A stretch of DNA of 64,000 bases from Lentzea kentuckyensis. Its GTDB lineage: Bacteria; Actinomycetota; Actinomycetes; Mycobacteriales; Pseudonocardiaceae. The notes below the pieces were generated by a model. That model worked only from the letters and a program-made list of their open reading frames with translations. It ran no database searches and had not been told where the DNA came from. Each line of letters opens with the position of its first letter. The first letter of the stretch is position 1. Positions 43,243 to 53,323 of this stretch are shown one piece after another. The stretch is taken from the NCBI RefSeq assembly GCF_002150765.1, contig NZ_MUYM01000063.1, positions 63,484-127,483 on the forward strand, in the 5' to 3' direction. The position numbers were made by a program, and so were the translations under genes.

Positions 43243-44297
43243 AACGCATCGCAGCACTCGTCTGCGGGTTCCTGCTCATCGGCGTCGCACCGGCGAAGGC
43301 CGACGACGGCGTGCAGACCGTGCTCAACCAGTACGCGGCGGTGGCCGGACCGGGCGCCGCCGTGCAGTACCGCGCGGGCACGCTCTCCGCCGGCACCGCG
43401 AAGATCCACGAACAGCGTGCGCTCACCAGCGGCGACCACTTCCGGATCGGCAGCCAGACCAAGACGTTCACCGCCGCGGTGATCCTCCAGCTCGTCGACG
43501 AACACCGCGTCGAGCTGGACGCGCCGATCTCCCGCTACCTGCCCGGCGTGGTCACCGGCAACTACAACGGCGACGTGATCACCGTCCGCCAGCTGCTGCA
43601 GCACACCAGCGGCATGGTCAACTACGTCCGCGACGCCCAGGCGAACCCGGACGGCACGTACACCCTCGCCGAACTGGTCCGCTCGGCCATGGACGAGCCG
43701 GCCCAGTCCGCTCCTGGCGCCGCGCAGAACTACTCCAACGTCGGCTTCCTGGTGCTGGGCCTGCTGATCGAACGTCTCACCGGCAAACCGGCCGGCACCG
43801 CGATCACCGAACGGATCATCAACCCGCTCGGTCTCACGCACACGGCGTTCCCCGCCCCCGGAAACCGGGCGCTGCCCACGCCGTTCCTGCCAGGTTACCT
43901 CGGCGGCCGCCTCGGCCCGATCTTCTTCTGGACCGAGGCGACCACCGCGATCGAACTGTCGTTCTGGAGCACCGCCGGCTCGATGTCGTCCACTTTGGAC
44001 GATCTGCAGCGGTTCTACCGGGCACTGATCAACGGCCAGGTCGTCTCACCCGCGGCGCTCGCCGAGATGAAGCAGACCTGGGGCCAGAACGGCACGTACG
44101 GGCTCGCCCTGGTCAAGCTTCCGCTGACCTGCGGCGGGGTGGCGTGGGGCCACAACGGCGCCCTGCCCACCGGCCACCACTCGTTCACGCTGGTCACCGA
44201 GGACGGCCGGTACGCCTCGGTGGTGACGAACACGAACGGGATGAACTCGACCCCGTCCTCGTTCGACGTGGCGAACAAGGCCCTCTGTACGAGCTAG
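43239..44297 (+). CDS. Secreted serine hydrolase, beta-lactamase class C / D-Ala carboxypeptidase type (352 aa)
   Basis: A signal peptide (1-21, cut after AKA) is followed by the SxxK motif SQTK (Ser72, Lys75), YSN near 165 and HNG near 304, the three penicillin-recognising motifs. The chain resembles R61-type D,D-peptidases and EstB esterases. It is the last gene of the island and translationally coupled; it may trim peptidoglycan around the secretion site (inference). Confidence 0.88.
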   Translation: MKRIAALVCGFLLIGVAPAKADDGVQTVLNQYAAVAGPGAAVQYRAGTLSAGTAKIHEQRALTSGDHFRIGSQTKTFTAAVILQLVDEHRVELDAPISRYLPGVVTGNYNGDVITVRQLLQHTSGMVNYVRDAQANPDGTYTLAELVRSAMDEPAQSAPGAAQNYSNVGFLVLGLLIERLTGKPAGTAITERIINPLGLTHTAFPAPGNRALPTPFLPGYLGGRLGPIFFWTEATTAIELSFWSTAGSMSSTLDDLQRFYRALINGQVVSPAALAEMKQTWGQNGTYGLALVKLPLTCGGVAWGHNGALPTGHHSFTLVTEDGRYASVVTNTNGMNSTPSSFDVANKALCTS

Positions 44298-44348
44298 TGG
44301 ACAGTGGCGCCGTTCACTCACACAAACCCCACCGGCCCCATTTTCTGC

Positions 44349-44397
44349 CACGCGGGGACCCTACGTTCCCTCTGACAGTACGAAAGGTCCCCGCGTG
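44349..44397. terminator. Bidirectional terminator between the secretion island and sucD
   Basis: A perfect 12-bp inverted repeat, CACGCGGGGACC (44349-44360) and GGTCCCCGCGTG (44386-44397), with a 25-base loop, in the gap between two converging operons. The remaining gap DNA shows nothing else. Confidence 0.7.
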
Positions 44398-44489
44398 CTC
44401 GCTGGCAGGAGGGGGAGGGTTGCTGAGGGTGATGGGTGCGGCGTTGCTTCACTCGAACGAGTCGACGTCGGTACGCGGCCTGGTGGGTG

Positions 44490-45368
44490 CTAGCTGGTCA
44501 GGATCGCCCTGGCCAGGGCGGCGGTTTCGGACGGCGTCCTGCCCACCTTGATGCCCACCGCCTCCATGGCCTGCTTCTTGGCCTCCGCCGTGCCCGAGGA
44601 CCCCGAGACGATGGCGCCCGCGTGCCCCATCGTCCGGCCCTCGGGCGCGGTGAAGCCGGCGACGTAGCCGACGACGGGCTTGGACACGTTGTCCCGCACG
44701 AACTCCGCCGCCCGTTCCTCCGCGTCGCCGCCGATCTCGCCGATCATCACGATCAGCTCGGTCTCCGGGTCGGCCTCGAACGCCGCGATGGCGTCGATGT
44801 GCGTGGTGCCGACGATCGGGTCGCCGCCGATGCCGACGCACGTGGTGAAGCCGAAGTCCTTGAGCTCGTGCATCAGCTGGTAGGTCAGCGTGCCGGACTT
44901 CGACACCAGCCCGATGGAGCCGGGCTTGGTGATGTCGGCCGGGATGATGCCCGCGTTCGCCTTGCCGGGACTGATGATGCCGGGGCAGTTCGGCCCGATG
45001 ATCCGGGTCGCCGAACCGGCCGCGTGCGCCCAGAACCGGGCCGTGTCGTGGACCGGGACGCCCTCGGTGATCACCACGGCCAGGCCGATCCCGGCGTCGA
45101 CCGCCTCGATCACCGCGTCGCCGGTGAAGGCAGGCGGCACGAAGAGCACCGACACGTTGGCGCCGGTCTTCTCCATCGCCTCGGCGACCGTGCCGAACAC
45201 CGGCAGCGTCACGTCGTCGAAGCCCACGGACGTGCCGGCCTTGCGCGCGTTCACGCCGCCGACGACCCGCGTGCCGGCCGCGAGCATGCGCCGGGTGTGC
45301 TTGGCACCCTCGGATCCGGTCATGCCCTGCACGATCACGCGGCTGTGCTCGTCGAGGAAGATCGCCAT
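44490..45368 (-). CDS. sucD: Succinyl-CoA synthetase alpha subunit (292 aa)
   Basis: CoA-binding Rossmann domain ([24 protein letters not shown]), a [12 protein letters not shown] segment near 126-137 and the phosphohistidine loop GHAGAIVSG (His near 243-245). Forms succinyl-CoA from succinate and CoA with ATP/GTP. Its start overlaps the stop of sucC. Confidence 0.93.
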   Translation of the reverse strand: MAIFLDEHSRVIVQGMTGSEGAKHTRRMLAAGTRVVGGVNARKAGTSVGFDDVTLPVFGTVAEAMEKTGANVSVLFVPPAFTGDAVIEAVDAGIGLAVVITEGVPVHDTARFWAHAAGSATRIIGPNCPGIISPGKANAGIIPADITKPGSIGLVSKSGTLTYQLMHELKDFGFTTCVGIGGDPIVGTTHIDAIAAFEADPETELIVMIGEIGGDAEERAAEFVRDNVSKPVVGYVAGFTAPEGRTMGHAGAIVSGSSGTAEAKKQAMEAVGIKVGRTPSETAALARAILTS

Positions 45369-46474
45369 CAGGACTCCTCACCGGCGCCGGCGAGCGCGGC
45401 GGCACGGCCCGCCGCGTCGTCCATCGTGTGCGCCACGGTGATCAGCGGGTGTCGTGCGGCGTCGAGGATGCGGTGGCCCGCCTCGGCGTTGTTGCCGTCC
45501 AGCCGCACGACCAGCGGCTTGTCGGCGCGGTCGCCCAGCAGACCGAGTGCCTGCACGATTCCGTCCGCCACCGCGTCGCACGCGGTGATGCCGCCGAAGA
45601 CGTTCACGAACACGCTGCGCACCGACGGGTCGGACAGGATGACGTCGAGCCCGTCGGCCATCACCTGGGCCGAGGCGCCGCCGCCGATGTCGAGGAAGTT
45701 CGCGGGCGCGGCACCGGCCAGCGCCACGACGTCCAATGTGGACATGACGAGACCCGCGCCGTTGCCGATGACACCGACCGTGCCGTCGAGCTTGACGTAG
45801 TTCAGGCCCTTCTCGGCGGCCCGCACCTCCAGCGGGTCACCCTCCGCTCCTGAATCGGTGCGGGAGTGACGGAACGACGCGTTGTCGTCCAGCGTCACCT
45901 TGCCGTCCAGGGCGAGGACCTTGCCGGACTTGGTGAGCGCCAGCGGGTTCACCTCCACCAAAGTCGCGTCCTCGGAAACGAAGACCTTCCACAAAGCGGA
46001 AGCGATCTCGTTCACCTGCGCGGCGATTTCCGGTGAAAACACGGCCGATGCGTCGAAGGACGAAGCTGGCATTCGTGTGATCGAGTCCGCCATCTCCTCG
46101 ATCTCCATGCCACCGGTCGCCGACGCCATCGCGATGAACGTCCTGTTGGCACGATCCAGCAGGAACGAGAGGTAGTACTCCTCGGCGATCTCGCTCGCCT
46201 CGGTCACCAGCACCTTGTGCACGGTGTGGCCCTTGATGTCCATGCCCAGGATGGCCGAGGCCGCGATGAAAGCTTCGTCAGGCGTCGAAGCGAGCTTGAT
46301 GCCGCCCGCCTTGCCGCGCCCGCCGGTCTTCACCTGAGCCTTGACGACCACGGTGTCGCCCAGCTGTACGGCTGCCTCGCGCGCGGATTCAGGAGTGTCC
46401 GCCACGAAACCGCGCGGAACGGGCACTCCATGGCGCTCGAAGAGGTTCCGCGCCTCATGTTCGAAAAGATCCAC
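45368..46474 (-). CDS. sucC: Succinyl-CoA synthetase beta subunit (368 aa)
   Basis: ATP-grasp N-terminus ([19 protein letters not shown]), [15 protein letters not shown] nucleotide loop (46-60), [19 protein letters not shown] metal site (near 200-218) and [16 protein letters not shown]. The chosen GTG start is at 46474. It is divergent from the oxc-like gene and shares operator B, so this copy may be pathway-specific and supply succinyl-CoA for CoA transfer rather than serve only the TCA cycle (inference). Confidence 0.92.
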   Translation of the reverse strand: MDLFEHEARNLFERHGVPVPRGFVADTPESAREAAVQLGDTVVVKAQVKTGGRGKAGGIKLASTPDEAFIAASAILGMDIKGHTVHKVLVTEASEIAEEYYLSFLLDRANRTFIAMASATGGMEIEEMADSITRMPASSFDASAVFSPEIAAQVNEIASALWKVFVSEDATLVEVNPLALTKSGKVLALDGKVTLDDNASFRHSRTDSGAEGDPLEVRAAEKGLNYVKLDGTVGVIGNGAGLVMSTLDVVALAGAAPANFLDIGGGASAQVMADGLDVILSDPSVRSVFVNVFGGITACDAVADGIVQALGLLGDRADKPLVVRLDGNNAEAGHRILDAARHPLITVAHTMDDAAGRAAALAGAGEES

Positions 46475-46551
46475 CGTCTGCGTCCTCTCGCCGAAAACTT
46501 GCGGCCATCTCTGGACATCCGGTTGGTAGCGGAGTAACGATATGCCTACCT

Positions 46552-46567
46552 CATACGGTATGCAATC
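46552..46567. promoter_or_regulatory. Proposed GntR operator B (sucC / oxc-like)
   Basis: CATACGGTATGCAATC: palindrome CATAC-G-GTATG (46552-46562) plus CAATC, preceded by the same GCCTACCT as operator A. It is 38 bases before the oxc-like ATG and 77 from the sucC start. Confidence 0.7.
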
Positions 46568-46600
46568 TACAGTCGAAGCGCCAAGGGGAGCTGATCGCCG

Positions 46601-48298
46601 ATGACGAGTTCCGCGGAGGCAGTGCCGGAATCTGGGTCGATTTCTGGTGGCCATCTAGTAGCCAAGGCGCTCAAGGCCGAGGGCGTCGACACCATCTTCA
46701 CGCTGTGCGGCGGGCACATCATCGACATCTACGACGGCTGCGTGGACGAGGGCATCGCCGTCGTCGACGTACGACACGAACAGGTCGCGGCCCACGCGGC
46801 CGACGGCTACGCCCGCATCACCGGCAAGCCCGGTTGCGCCGTCGTCACGGCGGGGCCCGGCACCACCGACGCCGTCACGGGCGTCGCCAACGCGTTCCGC
46901 GCGGAGAGCCCGATGCTGCTGATCGGCGGCCAGGGTGCGTTGAGCCAGCACAAGATGGGCTCACTGCAGGATCTTCCGCACGTCGACATGATGACGCCGA
47001 TCACCAAGTTCGCCGCGAACGTCCCGCACACCGCCCGCATCGCGGACATGGTGTCGATGGCGTTCCGCGAGGCCAACGCCGGCGCGCCCGGCCCCTCGTT
47101 CCTGGAGATCCCGCGCGACGTCCTGGACGCCAGGGTGCCGCTGAGCACGGCCCGCATCCCGCAGGCCGGGCACTACCGCGCTTCCACCCGCAGCGTCGGC
47201 GACCCGGCGGACATCGAGAAGCTCGCGGACCTGTTGGTGCACGCCAAGAAGCCGGCGATCCTGCTGGGCAGCCAGGTGTGGACGACGCGCGCCACGGACT
47301 CCGCGATCGAACTCGTCCGCACCCTCAACGTCCCCGCCTACATGAACGGCGCGGGTCGCGGCACCCTGCCGCCCGGCGACCCGCACCACTTCCAGCTGTC
47401 GCGCCGGTACGCCTTCGACAACGCCGACGTGATCGTCATCGTCGGCACCCCGTTCGACTTCCGGATGGGCTACGGCCGCAGGCTTTCGCAGAACGCGACG
47501 GTGGTCCAGATCGACCTGGACTACCGCACGGTCGGCAAGAACCGCGACGTCGACCTCGGCATCGTCGGCGACGCGAACCTGGTGCTGTCCAGCGTCACGC
47601 AGGCCGCGTCCGGCCGCGAGGACAACGGCGCGATGGGCCGCAAGGTGTGGCTGGAGGAGCTGCAGGCGGTCGAGGAGAAGGCCAGGCAGAAGCGGCTGGA
47701 GCACCTGCGCTCCGAGGACATGCCGATCCACCCGTACCGGCTGGTGAGCGAGATCAACGACTTCCTCACCGAGGACTCCATCTACATCGGTGACGGCGGC
47801 GACGTCGTCACGTTCTCCGGTCAGGTCGTGCAGCCCAAGTCGCCCGGCCACTGGATGGATCCCGGTCCACTCGGGACGCTCGGTGTCGGCATCCCGTTCG
47901 TGCTCGCCGCGAAGCTCGCGCGGCCGGACAAGGAGGTCGTCGCGCTCTTCGGCGACGGCGCGTTCAGCCTCACCGGCTGGGACTTCGAGACGCTCGTCCG
48001 CTACAACCTGCCGTTCGTCGGCATCGTCGGCAACAACTCGTCGATGAACCAGATCCGCTACGGCCAGGCCGCCAAGTACGGCCTCGAACGCGAGCGCGTC
48101 GGCAACACGCTCGGGGACGTGAAGTACGACCAGTTCGCCAAGATGCTCGGCGGCTACGGCGAGGAAGTCCGCGATCCCAAGGACATCGGCCCTGCTCTGC
48201 AGCGCGCCCGCGAGTCGGGCAAGCCCTCGTTGATCAACGTGTGGATCGACCCCGACGTGTACGCGCCCGGAACCATGAACCAGACGATGTACAAGTAG
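46601..48298 (+). CDS. TPP-dependent lyase: oxalyl-CoA decarboxylase / 2-hydroxyacyl-CoA lyase type (565 aa)
   Basis: A three-domain thiamine-diphosphate enzyme. The cofactor-activating Glu60 lies in [16 protein letters not shown], and the Mg/TPP motif [15 protein letters not shown] is near 451-465. [29 protein letters not shown] and the LQDLP segment look like the HACL2/ILVBL branch, not Oxalobacter Oxc, whose Tyr-Glu at the equivalent position is absent. Next to a clear Frc the expected reaction is oxalyl-CoA to formyl-CoA plus CO2; cleavage of a 2-hydroxyacyl-CoA to formyl-CoA is the alternative. ATG with AAGGGGAGC upstream. Confidence 0.75.
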   Translation: MTSSAEAVPESGSISGGHLVAKALKAEGVDTIFTLCGGHIIDIYDGCVDEGIAVVDVRHEQVAAHAADGYARITGKPGCAVVTAGPGTTDAVTGVANAFRAESPMLLIGGQGALSQHKMGSLQDLPHVDMMTPITKFAANVPHTARIADMVSMAFREANAGAPGPSFLEIPRDVLDARVPLSTARIPQAGHYRASTRSVGDPADIEKLADLLVHAKKPAILLGSQVWTTRATDSAIELVRTLNVPAYMNGAGRGTLPPGDPHHFQLSRRYAFDNADVIVIVGTPFDFRMGYGRRLSQNATVVQIDLDYRTVGKNRDVDLGIVGDANLVLSSVTQAASGREDNGAMGRKVWLEELQAVEEKARQKRLEHLRSEDMPIHPYRLVSEINDFLTEDSIYIGDGGDVVTFSGQVVQPKSPGHWMDPGPLGTLGVGIPFVLAAKLARPDKEVVALFGDGAFSLTGWDFETLVRYNLPFVGIVGNNSSMNQIRYGQAAKYGLERERVGNTLGDVKYDQFAKMLGGYGEEVRDPKDIGPALQRARESGKPSLINVWIDPDVYAPGTMNQTMYK

Positions 48299-48308
48299 GT
48301 GAGCTGAG

Positions 48309-49538
48309 ATGGCCAAGGCCCTGGAGGGCGTCAAAGTCCTCGACATGACGCACGTGCAGTCCGGACCGTCGTCGACCCAGCTGCTCGCCTGGCTGGGTGC
48401 GGACGTCATCAAACTGGAAACGCCGGGACGCGGTGACATCACGCGTGGTCAGCTGCGTGATCTGCCCGAAGTGGACAGTCTCTACTTCACGATGCTCAAC
48501 TGCAACAAGCGAAGCATCACGCTGAACATGAAGGCCCCGGAAGGCAAAGAGGTCTTCGAGAAGCTCATCGGTGACGTCGACGTCCTCGTCGAGAACTTCG
48601 GCCCCGGCGTCGTCGAACGGTTCGGCTACCCGTGGGAGAAGCTGCAGGCTCTCAACGAGAAGCTGATCTACGCGTCGATCAAGGGCTTCGGGCCCGGCCG
48701 CTACGCCGACTTCAAGGCGTACGAGGTGATCGCGCAGGCCATGGGCGGCTCGATGAGCACCACCGGGTTCGAGGAGGGACCGCCGCTCGCCACCGGCGCG
48801 CAGATCGGCGACTCCGGTACCGGAATCCACCTGGTGGCCGCGATCCTGGCCGCGCTGTACCAGCGGACCAACACCGGCCGCGGGCAGCGCGTCCAGGTCG
48901 CGATGCAGGACGCCGTGCTCAACCTGTGCCGGGTGAAGCTGCGCGACCAGCAGCGGCTCGCCCACGGGCCGCTGGGGGAGTACCCGAACGAGCAGTTCGG
49001 GGACGAGGTGCCCCGCTCCGGCAACGCATCCGGTGGTGGCCAGCCCGGCTGGGCGGTGCGCTGTGCCCCCGGCGGCCCCAACGACTACATCTACGTGATC
49101 ATCCAGCCGGTCGGGTGGAAGCCGCTGACCGAGCTGATCGGCAGGCCCGAGCTCGCCGAGGACCCGGCCTGGGCCACGCCCGAGGTCCGGTTGTCCAAGC
49201 TGGACAAGGCGTTCGCGCTGATCGAGGAGTGGACGGAGAAGCACACCAAGTGGGAGGTGATGGACAAGCTCAACGCCCACAACATCCCGTGCGGACCCAT
49301 TCTGTCCACAAAGGAGATCATCGAGGACGCGACGCTGGCCGAACTGGGCACCGTCGTCGAGGTCGAGCATCCCGAGCGCGGCACGTTCAAGACGGTCGGC
49401 AACCCGCTCAAGCTCTCCGACTCGGTCGTCGAGATGAGGCGCCCGCCGCTGCTCGGTGAGCACAACGACGAAGTGCTCGGGGCGTTGGGCTACAGCACCG
49501 AACGACTGGCCGAACTGCGCACCGCCGGCGTCATCTGA
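48309..49538 (+). CDS. frc: Formyl-CoA:oxalate CoA-transferase (class III) (409 aa)
   Basis: A CaiB/BaiF-fold transferase that is Frc-like throughout: THVQSGP (14-20), [12 protein letters not shown] (59-70), catalytic Asp168 in QIGDSGTG, and the flexible glycine loop SGGGQ (241-245), with the first Gly of the Oxalobacter GGGGQ changed to Ser. It activates oxalate with CoA from formyl-CoA or possibly succinyl-CoA. Follows the TPP enzyme by 10 bases and must be co-transcribed. Confidence 0.92.
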   Translation: MAKALEGVKVLDMTHVQSGPSSTQLLAWLGADVIKLETPGRGDITRGQLRDLPEVDSLYFTMLNCNKRSITLNMKAPEGKEVFEKLIGDVDVLVENFGPGVVERFGYPWEKLQALNEKLIYASIKGFGPGRYADFKAYEVIAQAMGGSMSTTGFEEGPPLATGAQIGDSGTGIHLVAAILAALYQRTNTGRGQRVQVAMQDAVLNLCRVKLRDQQRLAHGPLGEYPNEQFGDEVPRSGNASGGGQPGWAVRCAPGGPNDYIYVIIQPVGWKPLTELIGRPELAEDPAWATPEVRLSKLDKAFALIEEWTEKHTKWEVMDKLNAHNIPCGPILSTKEIIEDATLAELGTVVEVEHPERGTFKTVGNPLKLSDSVVEMRRPPLLGEHNDEVLGALGYSTERLAELRTAGVI

Positions 49539-49560
49539 ACCCTTAGGGAGACGAAATCTC

Positions 49561-51711
49561 ATGCCGGACAACGACTACGACCGCGCCGCGGTCGAGAACG
49601 TACTCGCGAAGGTGCGGGCGGAGGGACGGTCGTCGCTCACCGCACCGGAGGGCAAGCGGGTCTGCGACGCCTACGGGATCGCGACCCCGGCCGAGGCGCT
49701 GGCGAAGTCGTCGGAGGGCGCCGTCGCGTTCGCCGAGGAGATCGGCTACCCGGTCGTGCTCAAGATCGTCTCACCGGACATCCTGCACAAGACCGAGGCC
49801 GGCGGCGTCCTGGTGGGCCTGCGCAACGCCAGTGAGGTGGCCGACGGCTACCGCACGATCATCCACAACGCCAAGAACTACCTGGCCGACGCCGAGATCA
49901 CCGGCGTCCAGGTCCAGCAGCAGCTGCCGACCGGCAAGGACGTCCACGAGGTGATCGTGGGCGCCACCACCGACGAGACGTTCGGCAAGATCGTCGCGTT
50001 CGGTCTCGGCGGTGTGCTGGTCGAGGTGCTCAAGGACGTCACGTTCCGGCTGGCGCCCACGAGCGCCTCCGAGGCGCTGTCCATGGTCAACGGCATCGCC
50101 GCCGCGGAGATCCTGCACGGAGTGCGTGGCGCGCAAGGCGTCGACACGCACAAGCTCGCCGACCTGATCCACCGCGTCTCGGCCCTGGTCACCGACTTCC
50201 CGCAGCTCGCGGAGGTCGACCTCAACCCGGTGCTCGCCACTCCCGGTGGCGCCACCGCGGTCGACGTCCGGATCCTCGTGGACGAGAACGCCGCGATCCA
50301 GCCGCACCGGTTCACCCAGGACGAGATCCTCGCCTCGATGAACCGGATCATGAAGCCGGCCGCAGTCGCCGTGATCGGTGCCTCGAACGAAGAGGGCAAG
50401 ATCGGCAACTCGGTGATGAAGAACCTCGTCAACGGCGGGTTCCGGGGCGACATCTACCCGATCAACCCCAAGGCCGACGAGATCCTGGACAGGAAAGCGT
50501 TCGCGAGCATCGCCGACGTGCCGGGAGACGTCGACGTCGCGGTGTTCGCGATCCCGGCCAAGTTCGTGCCGGCCGCGCTGGAGGAAGTCGGCAGGAAGGG
50601 CGTCGCCGGCGCGATCATGATCCCGTCCGGGTTCGGCGAGACGGGCAACGTCGAGCTGCAGAACGAGATCGTGGAGATCGCGCGCAAGCACGGCGTGCGC
50701 ATCCTCGGTCCGAACATCTACGGCTACTACTACACGCCGGAGAACCTCTCGGCGACGTTCTGCACGCCGTACGACGTCAAGGGCGGAGTCGCGCTGTCGT
50801 CGCAGAGTGGCGGAATCGGTATGGCAATCCTCGGATTCAGCCGTTCCGCGGGCATGGGCGTCTCCGCGATCGTCGGTGTGGGCAACAAGGCCGACATCGA
50901 CGAGGACGACCTGCTGACGTTCTTCGAGCAGGACCCGAACACCCAGCTCGTCGCGATGCACCTGGAAGACCTGAAGGACGGTCGTTCCTTCGCGGAAACG
51001 GCGAAACGGGTCTCGGAAAAGAAACCGGTCGTCGTGCTGAAGGCCGGCCGCACCGACCAGGGAGCCAAGGCCGCCAGCTCGCACACCGGCGCGCTGGCGG
51101 GCAACGACCGGGTCTACGACGACATCCTCAGGCAGAGCGGCGTGATCCGCGCACCCGGCCTGAACGACCTGCTCGAGTACGCGCGCGGCATTCCGCTGCT
51201 GGCCACGCCGAAGGGCGAGAACGTCGTCATCATCACCGGCGCGGGCGGCTCGGGCGTGCTGCTCTCGGACGCCTGTGTGGACAACGGGTTGTCGCTCATG
51301 ACCATTCCGGACGATCTGGACGCGGCGTTCCGGAAGTTCATCCCGCCGTTCGGCGCGGCGGGCAACCCGGTCGACATCACCGGCGGGGAACCGCCCTCGA
51401 CGTACCGGAACACGATCGCGCTCGGACTCGCGGACGACCGCATCCACTCGCTGATCCTGGGCTACTGGCACACCATCGTCACGCCACCGATGGTGTTCGC
51501 GAAGCTCGTGGTCGACGTCGTGGAGGAGTACCGGGCGAACGGCATCCACAAGCCCGTCGTCGCCTCGCTCGCCGGCGACGTCCAGGTCGAGGAGGCCAGC
51601 GAGTACCTGTACCGGAACGGGGTGGTTGCGTATCCGTACACAACGGAGAAACCTGTCGCGGTACTGGGCGCCAAATACCGGTGGGCACGTGCCGCTGGTC
51701 TGCTTGGGTAG
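49561..51711 (+). CDS. ADP-forming acyl-CoA synthetase, fused beta-alpha order (716 aa)
   Basis: Residues 15-245 are the ATP-grasp (beta-like) half (GYPVVLKIVSPDILHKTEAGG). Residues 265 onward are the CoA-binding/ligase half (VAVIGASNEEGKIGNSV; SQSGGIGMAIL), with phosphohistidine His508 in SSHTGALAG. This beta-first order is the reverse of the common alpha-first enzymes. It would make an acyl-CoA from a carboxylate with ATP. In this operon, oxalate, formate or an oxalate-derived acid is a plausible substrate (inference). Starts 22 bases after frc. Confidence 0.88.
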   Translation: MPDNDYDRAAVENVLAKVRAEGRSSLTAPEGKRVCDAYGIATPAEALAKSSEGAVAFAEEIGYPVVLKIVSPDILHKTEAGGVLVGLRNASEVADGYRTIIHNAKNYLADAEITGVQVQQQLPTGKDVHEVIVGATTDETFGKIVAFGLGGVLVEVLKDVTFRLAPTSASEALSMVNGIAAAEILHGVRGAQGVDTHKLADLIHRVSALVTDFPQLAEVDLNPVLATPGGATAVDVRILVDENAAIQPHRFTQDEILASMNRIMKPAAVAVIGASNEEGKIGNSVMKNLVNGGFRGDIYPINPKADEILDRKAFASIADVPGDVDVAVFAIPAKFVPAALEEVGRKGVAGAIMIPSGFGETGNVELQNEIVEIARKHGVRILGPNIYGYYYTPENLSATFCTPYDVKGGVALSSQSGGIGMAILGFSRSAGMGVSAIVGVGNKADIDEDDLLTFFEQDPNTQLVAMHLEDLKDGRSFAETAKRVSEKKPVVVLKAGRTDQGAKAASSHTGALAGNDRVYDDILRQSGVIRAPGLNDLLEYARGIPLLATPKGENVVIITGAGGSGVLLSDACVDNGLSLMTIPDDLDAAFRKFIPPFGAAGNPVDITGGEPPSTYRNTIALGLADDRIHSLILGYWHTIVTPPMVFAKLVVDVVEEYRANGIHKPVVASLAGDVQVEEASEYLYRNGVVAYPYTTEKPVAVLGAKYRWARAAGLLG

Positions 51712-51750
51712 CAGCAGGGTTCTTGTGTAGCAAGGGAGAGATGGCCCGTC

Positions 51751-51777
51751 CGCGACCGTGACACGCCCACGGTCGCG
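51751..51777 (+). terminator. Terminator after the acyl-CoA synthetase gene
   Basis: Perfect 10-bp stem CGCGACCGTG / CACGGTCGCG (51751-51760, 51768-51777), 7-base loop, 39 bases after the stop. It would end the oxc-frc-synthetase transcript or attenuate entry into the transporter gene. Confidence 0.65.
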
Positions 51778-51829
51778 AACCCGCCAGGGAGGTCAGTCGA
51801 AAGAGCCGGTCCTCTGGAGGTTGTTAACC

Positions 51830-53323
51830 GTGGATGATCCAAATCTGGTCGCCCGAACAGAAGTCAGCCCGCCCCCTGAGAAGGAGCGCGTCTGGCCCGC
51901 GGGCCGACTGGAAGCGATGCCCATCAGGAAACTGCCAGACGCACCACCGTCGATCCACCTGCTCGGTCCCACGGTGTTCCTGGTGGCGCTCGGCGTGGGC
52001 ATGGGCGAGTCCTACATGTGGCCGCGCCTGGTGCTGGTCTTCGGACCGGACATCAGGTGGCTCTTCCTGGTCGGCGTGACGTTGCAGGCCGTCGTCATGC
52101 TGGAAATGGCCAGGTACGCGATGGCGACGGGCGAGAGCATCTTCTTCGGCGCCGCACGCGTGTTCAAACCGATCATGTGGTTCTTCTTCGTGGTGGCGAT
52201 ACTCGTCTACATCTGGCCAGGTCATCTCTCCGCAGGGGCGGCGGCTCTGGAAAAGATCACCGGCATACCGTGGACGGTGTCGGCCTGTGTCGGCCTGATC
52301 CTGGTCGGGATCCTGTTCAGCCTGGCCAAGGTCATCTACAACCTGCTCGAGAACCTGCTGTCCATCCTCATCGGACTGCTCGTCGTCAGCACGGCCGTGG
52401 TGGCGGCGATGGTCGGCACCTGGGGCGACCTGACCAGCACGATCAGCGGCATGTTCCAGTTCGGGTACTTCCCGGCGCAGGCCATGTCGCCGGAGTGGTT
52501 CCCGATCATCGTCGGCTCGATCGCGTTCGCCGGCCCGTCCGGCATGCAGCAGATGTGGTACACGCTGCACCTGCGCGACAGCGGCGCCGGCATGGGCGCG
52601 CACATCCCGAAGCTGCGCGGGTTGCGGCACGCGGGCGAGGAAGAGCAGATGCCGTCCCGCGGCTTCATGTTCGACACCGAGGACAAGTCGGAGCTGGCCA
52701 AGTGGAAGGGCTGGCGGCGCTGGGTGACGTTCGACGCCCTGCTGTTGTTCTGGGGCATCACGATGCTCGTCACGGTTTCTTTCACGGTCCTCGCCCAGTC
52801 GGCTTCGCGGACCTCGCCGGACGTCAAGGCGCTCATCGAGTCCGGTGAACGCGAGGCTGCGCTCAACGCCATGTCGGACGCCTTCGCGTCAGCGGGCGGA
52901 CCGGTGCTCGGCGCGGTGTTCCTCGGGTTCATCGCGTTGATCGGCCTGAACGCCACGCTCGGCCTGTTCGACTCGTTCTCGCGCGGCCAGGCGGACATGA
53001 CGTACCACTTCGTCAAGGGCGCGAAGAGGTTCCGCATGTCGCACCTCTACGCGGGATTCCTCTGGGGTGTCATCACGTTCGGCATCCTGATCCTGCTGTT
53101 CGGACCGGCCGACGGACCGGGAGCGATCCTCGACGTGCTCGCGTTCCTGTCGACGTTCGCCATGGGCGCCTACTGCGTGGTGCTCCTGCTGGTGAACAAC
53201 CGGATGCTGCCCAAACCCATCCGGCCCAAGCTGATCACGAACCTCATCATCGGCTTCGGCGCCTTGTTCTACCTGGGCATGCTGTTCTTCAGCCTGATCA
53301 AGTTCGGGGTCGTGGTGGGCTGA
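51830..53323 (+). CDS. Nramp-like integral membrane transporter (497 aa)
   Basis: Eleven or so membrane helices in an LeuT/APC-like order. The first helix block is LLGPTVFLVALGVGMGESYMW, in the position of the Nramp helix 1 motif but without the DPGN metal ligands, so Mn/Fe transport is uncertain. Helix 6 region AFAGPSGMQQMWYTLHLRD. A cytoplasmic loop of about 60 residues follows (EEEQMPSRGFMFDTEDKSEL). Start GTG 51830 has TGGAGG 9 bases upstream. It might carry a carboxylate or a metal complex for the oxalate pathway (inference). Confidence 0.65.
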   Translation: MDDPNLVARTEVSPPPEKERVWPAGRLEAMPIRKLPDAPPSIHLLGPTVFLVALGVGMGESYMWPRLVLVFGPDIRWLFLVGVTLQAVVMLEMARYAMATGESIFFGAARVFKPIMWFFFVVAILVYIWPGHLSAGAAALEKITGIPWTVSACVGLILVGILFSLAKVIYNLLENLLSILIGLLVVSTAVVAAMVGTWGDLTSTISGMFQFGYFPAQAMSPEWFPIIVGSIAFAGPSGMQQMWYTLHLRDSGAGMGAHIPKLRGLRHAGEEEQMPSRGFMFDTEDKSELAKWKGWRRWVTFDALLLFWGITMLVTVSFTVLAQSASRTSPDVKALIESGEREAALNAMSDAFASAGGPVLGAVFLGFIALIGLNATLGLFDSFSRGQADMTYHFVKGAKRFRMSHLYAGFLWGVITFGILILLFGPADGPGAILDVLAFLSTFAMGAYCVVLLLVNNRMLPKPIRPKLITNLIIGFGALFYLGMLFFSLIKFGVVVG

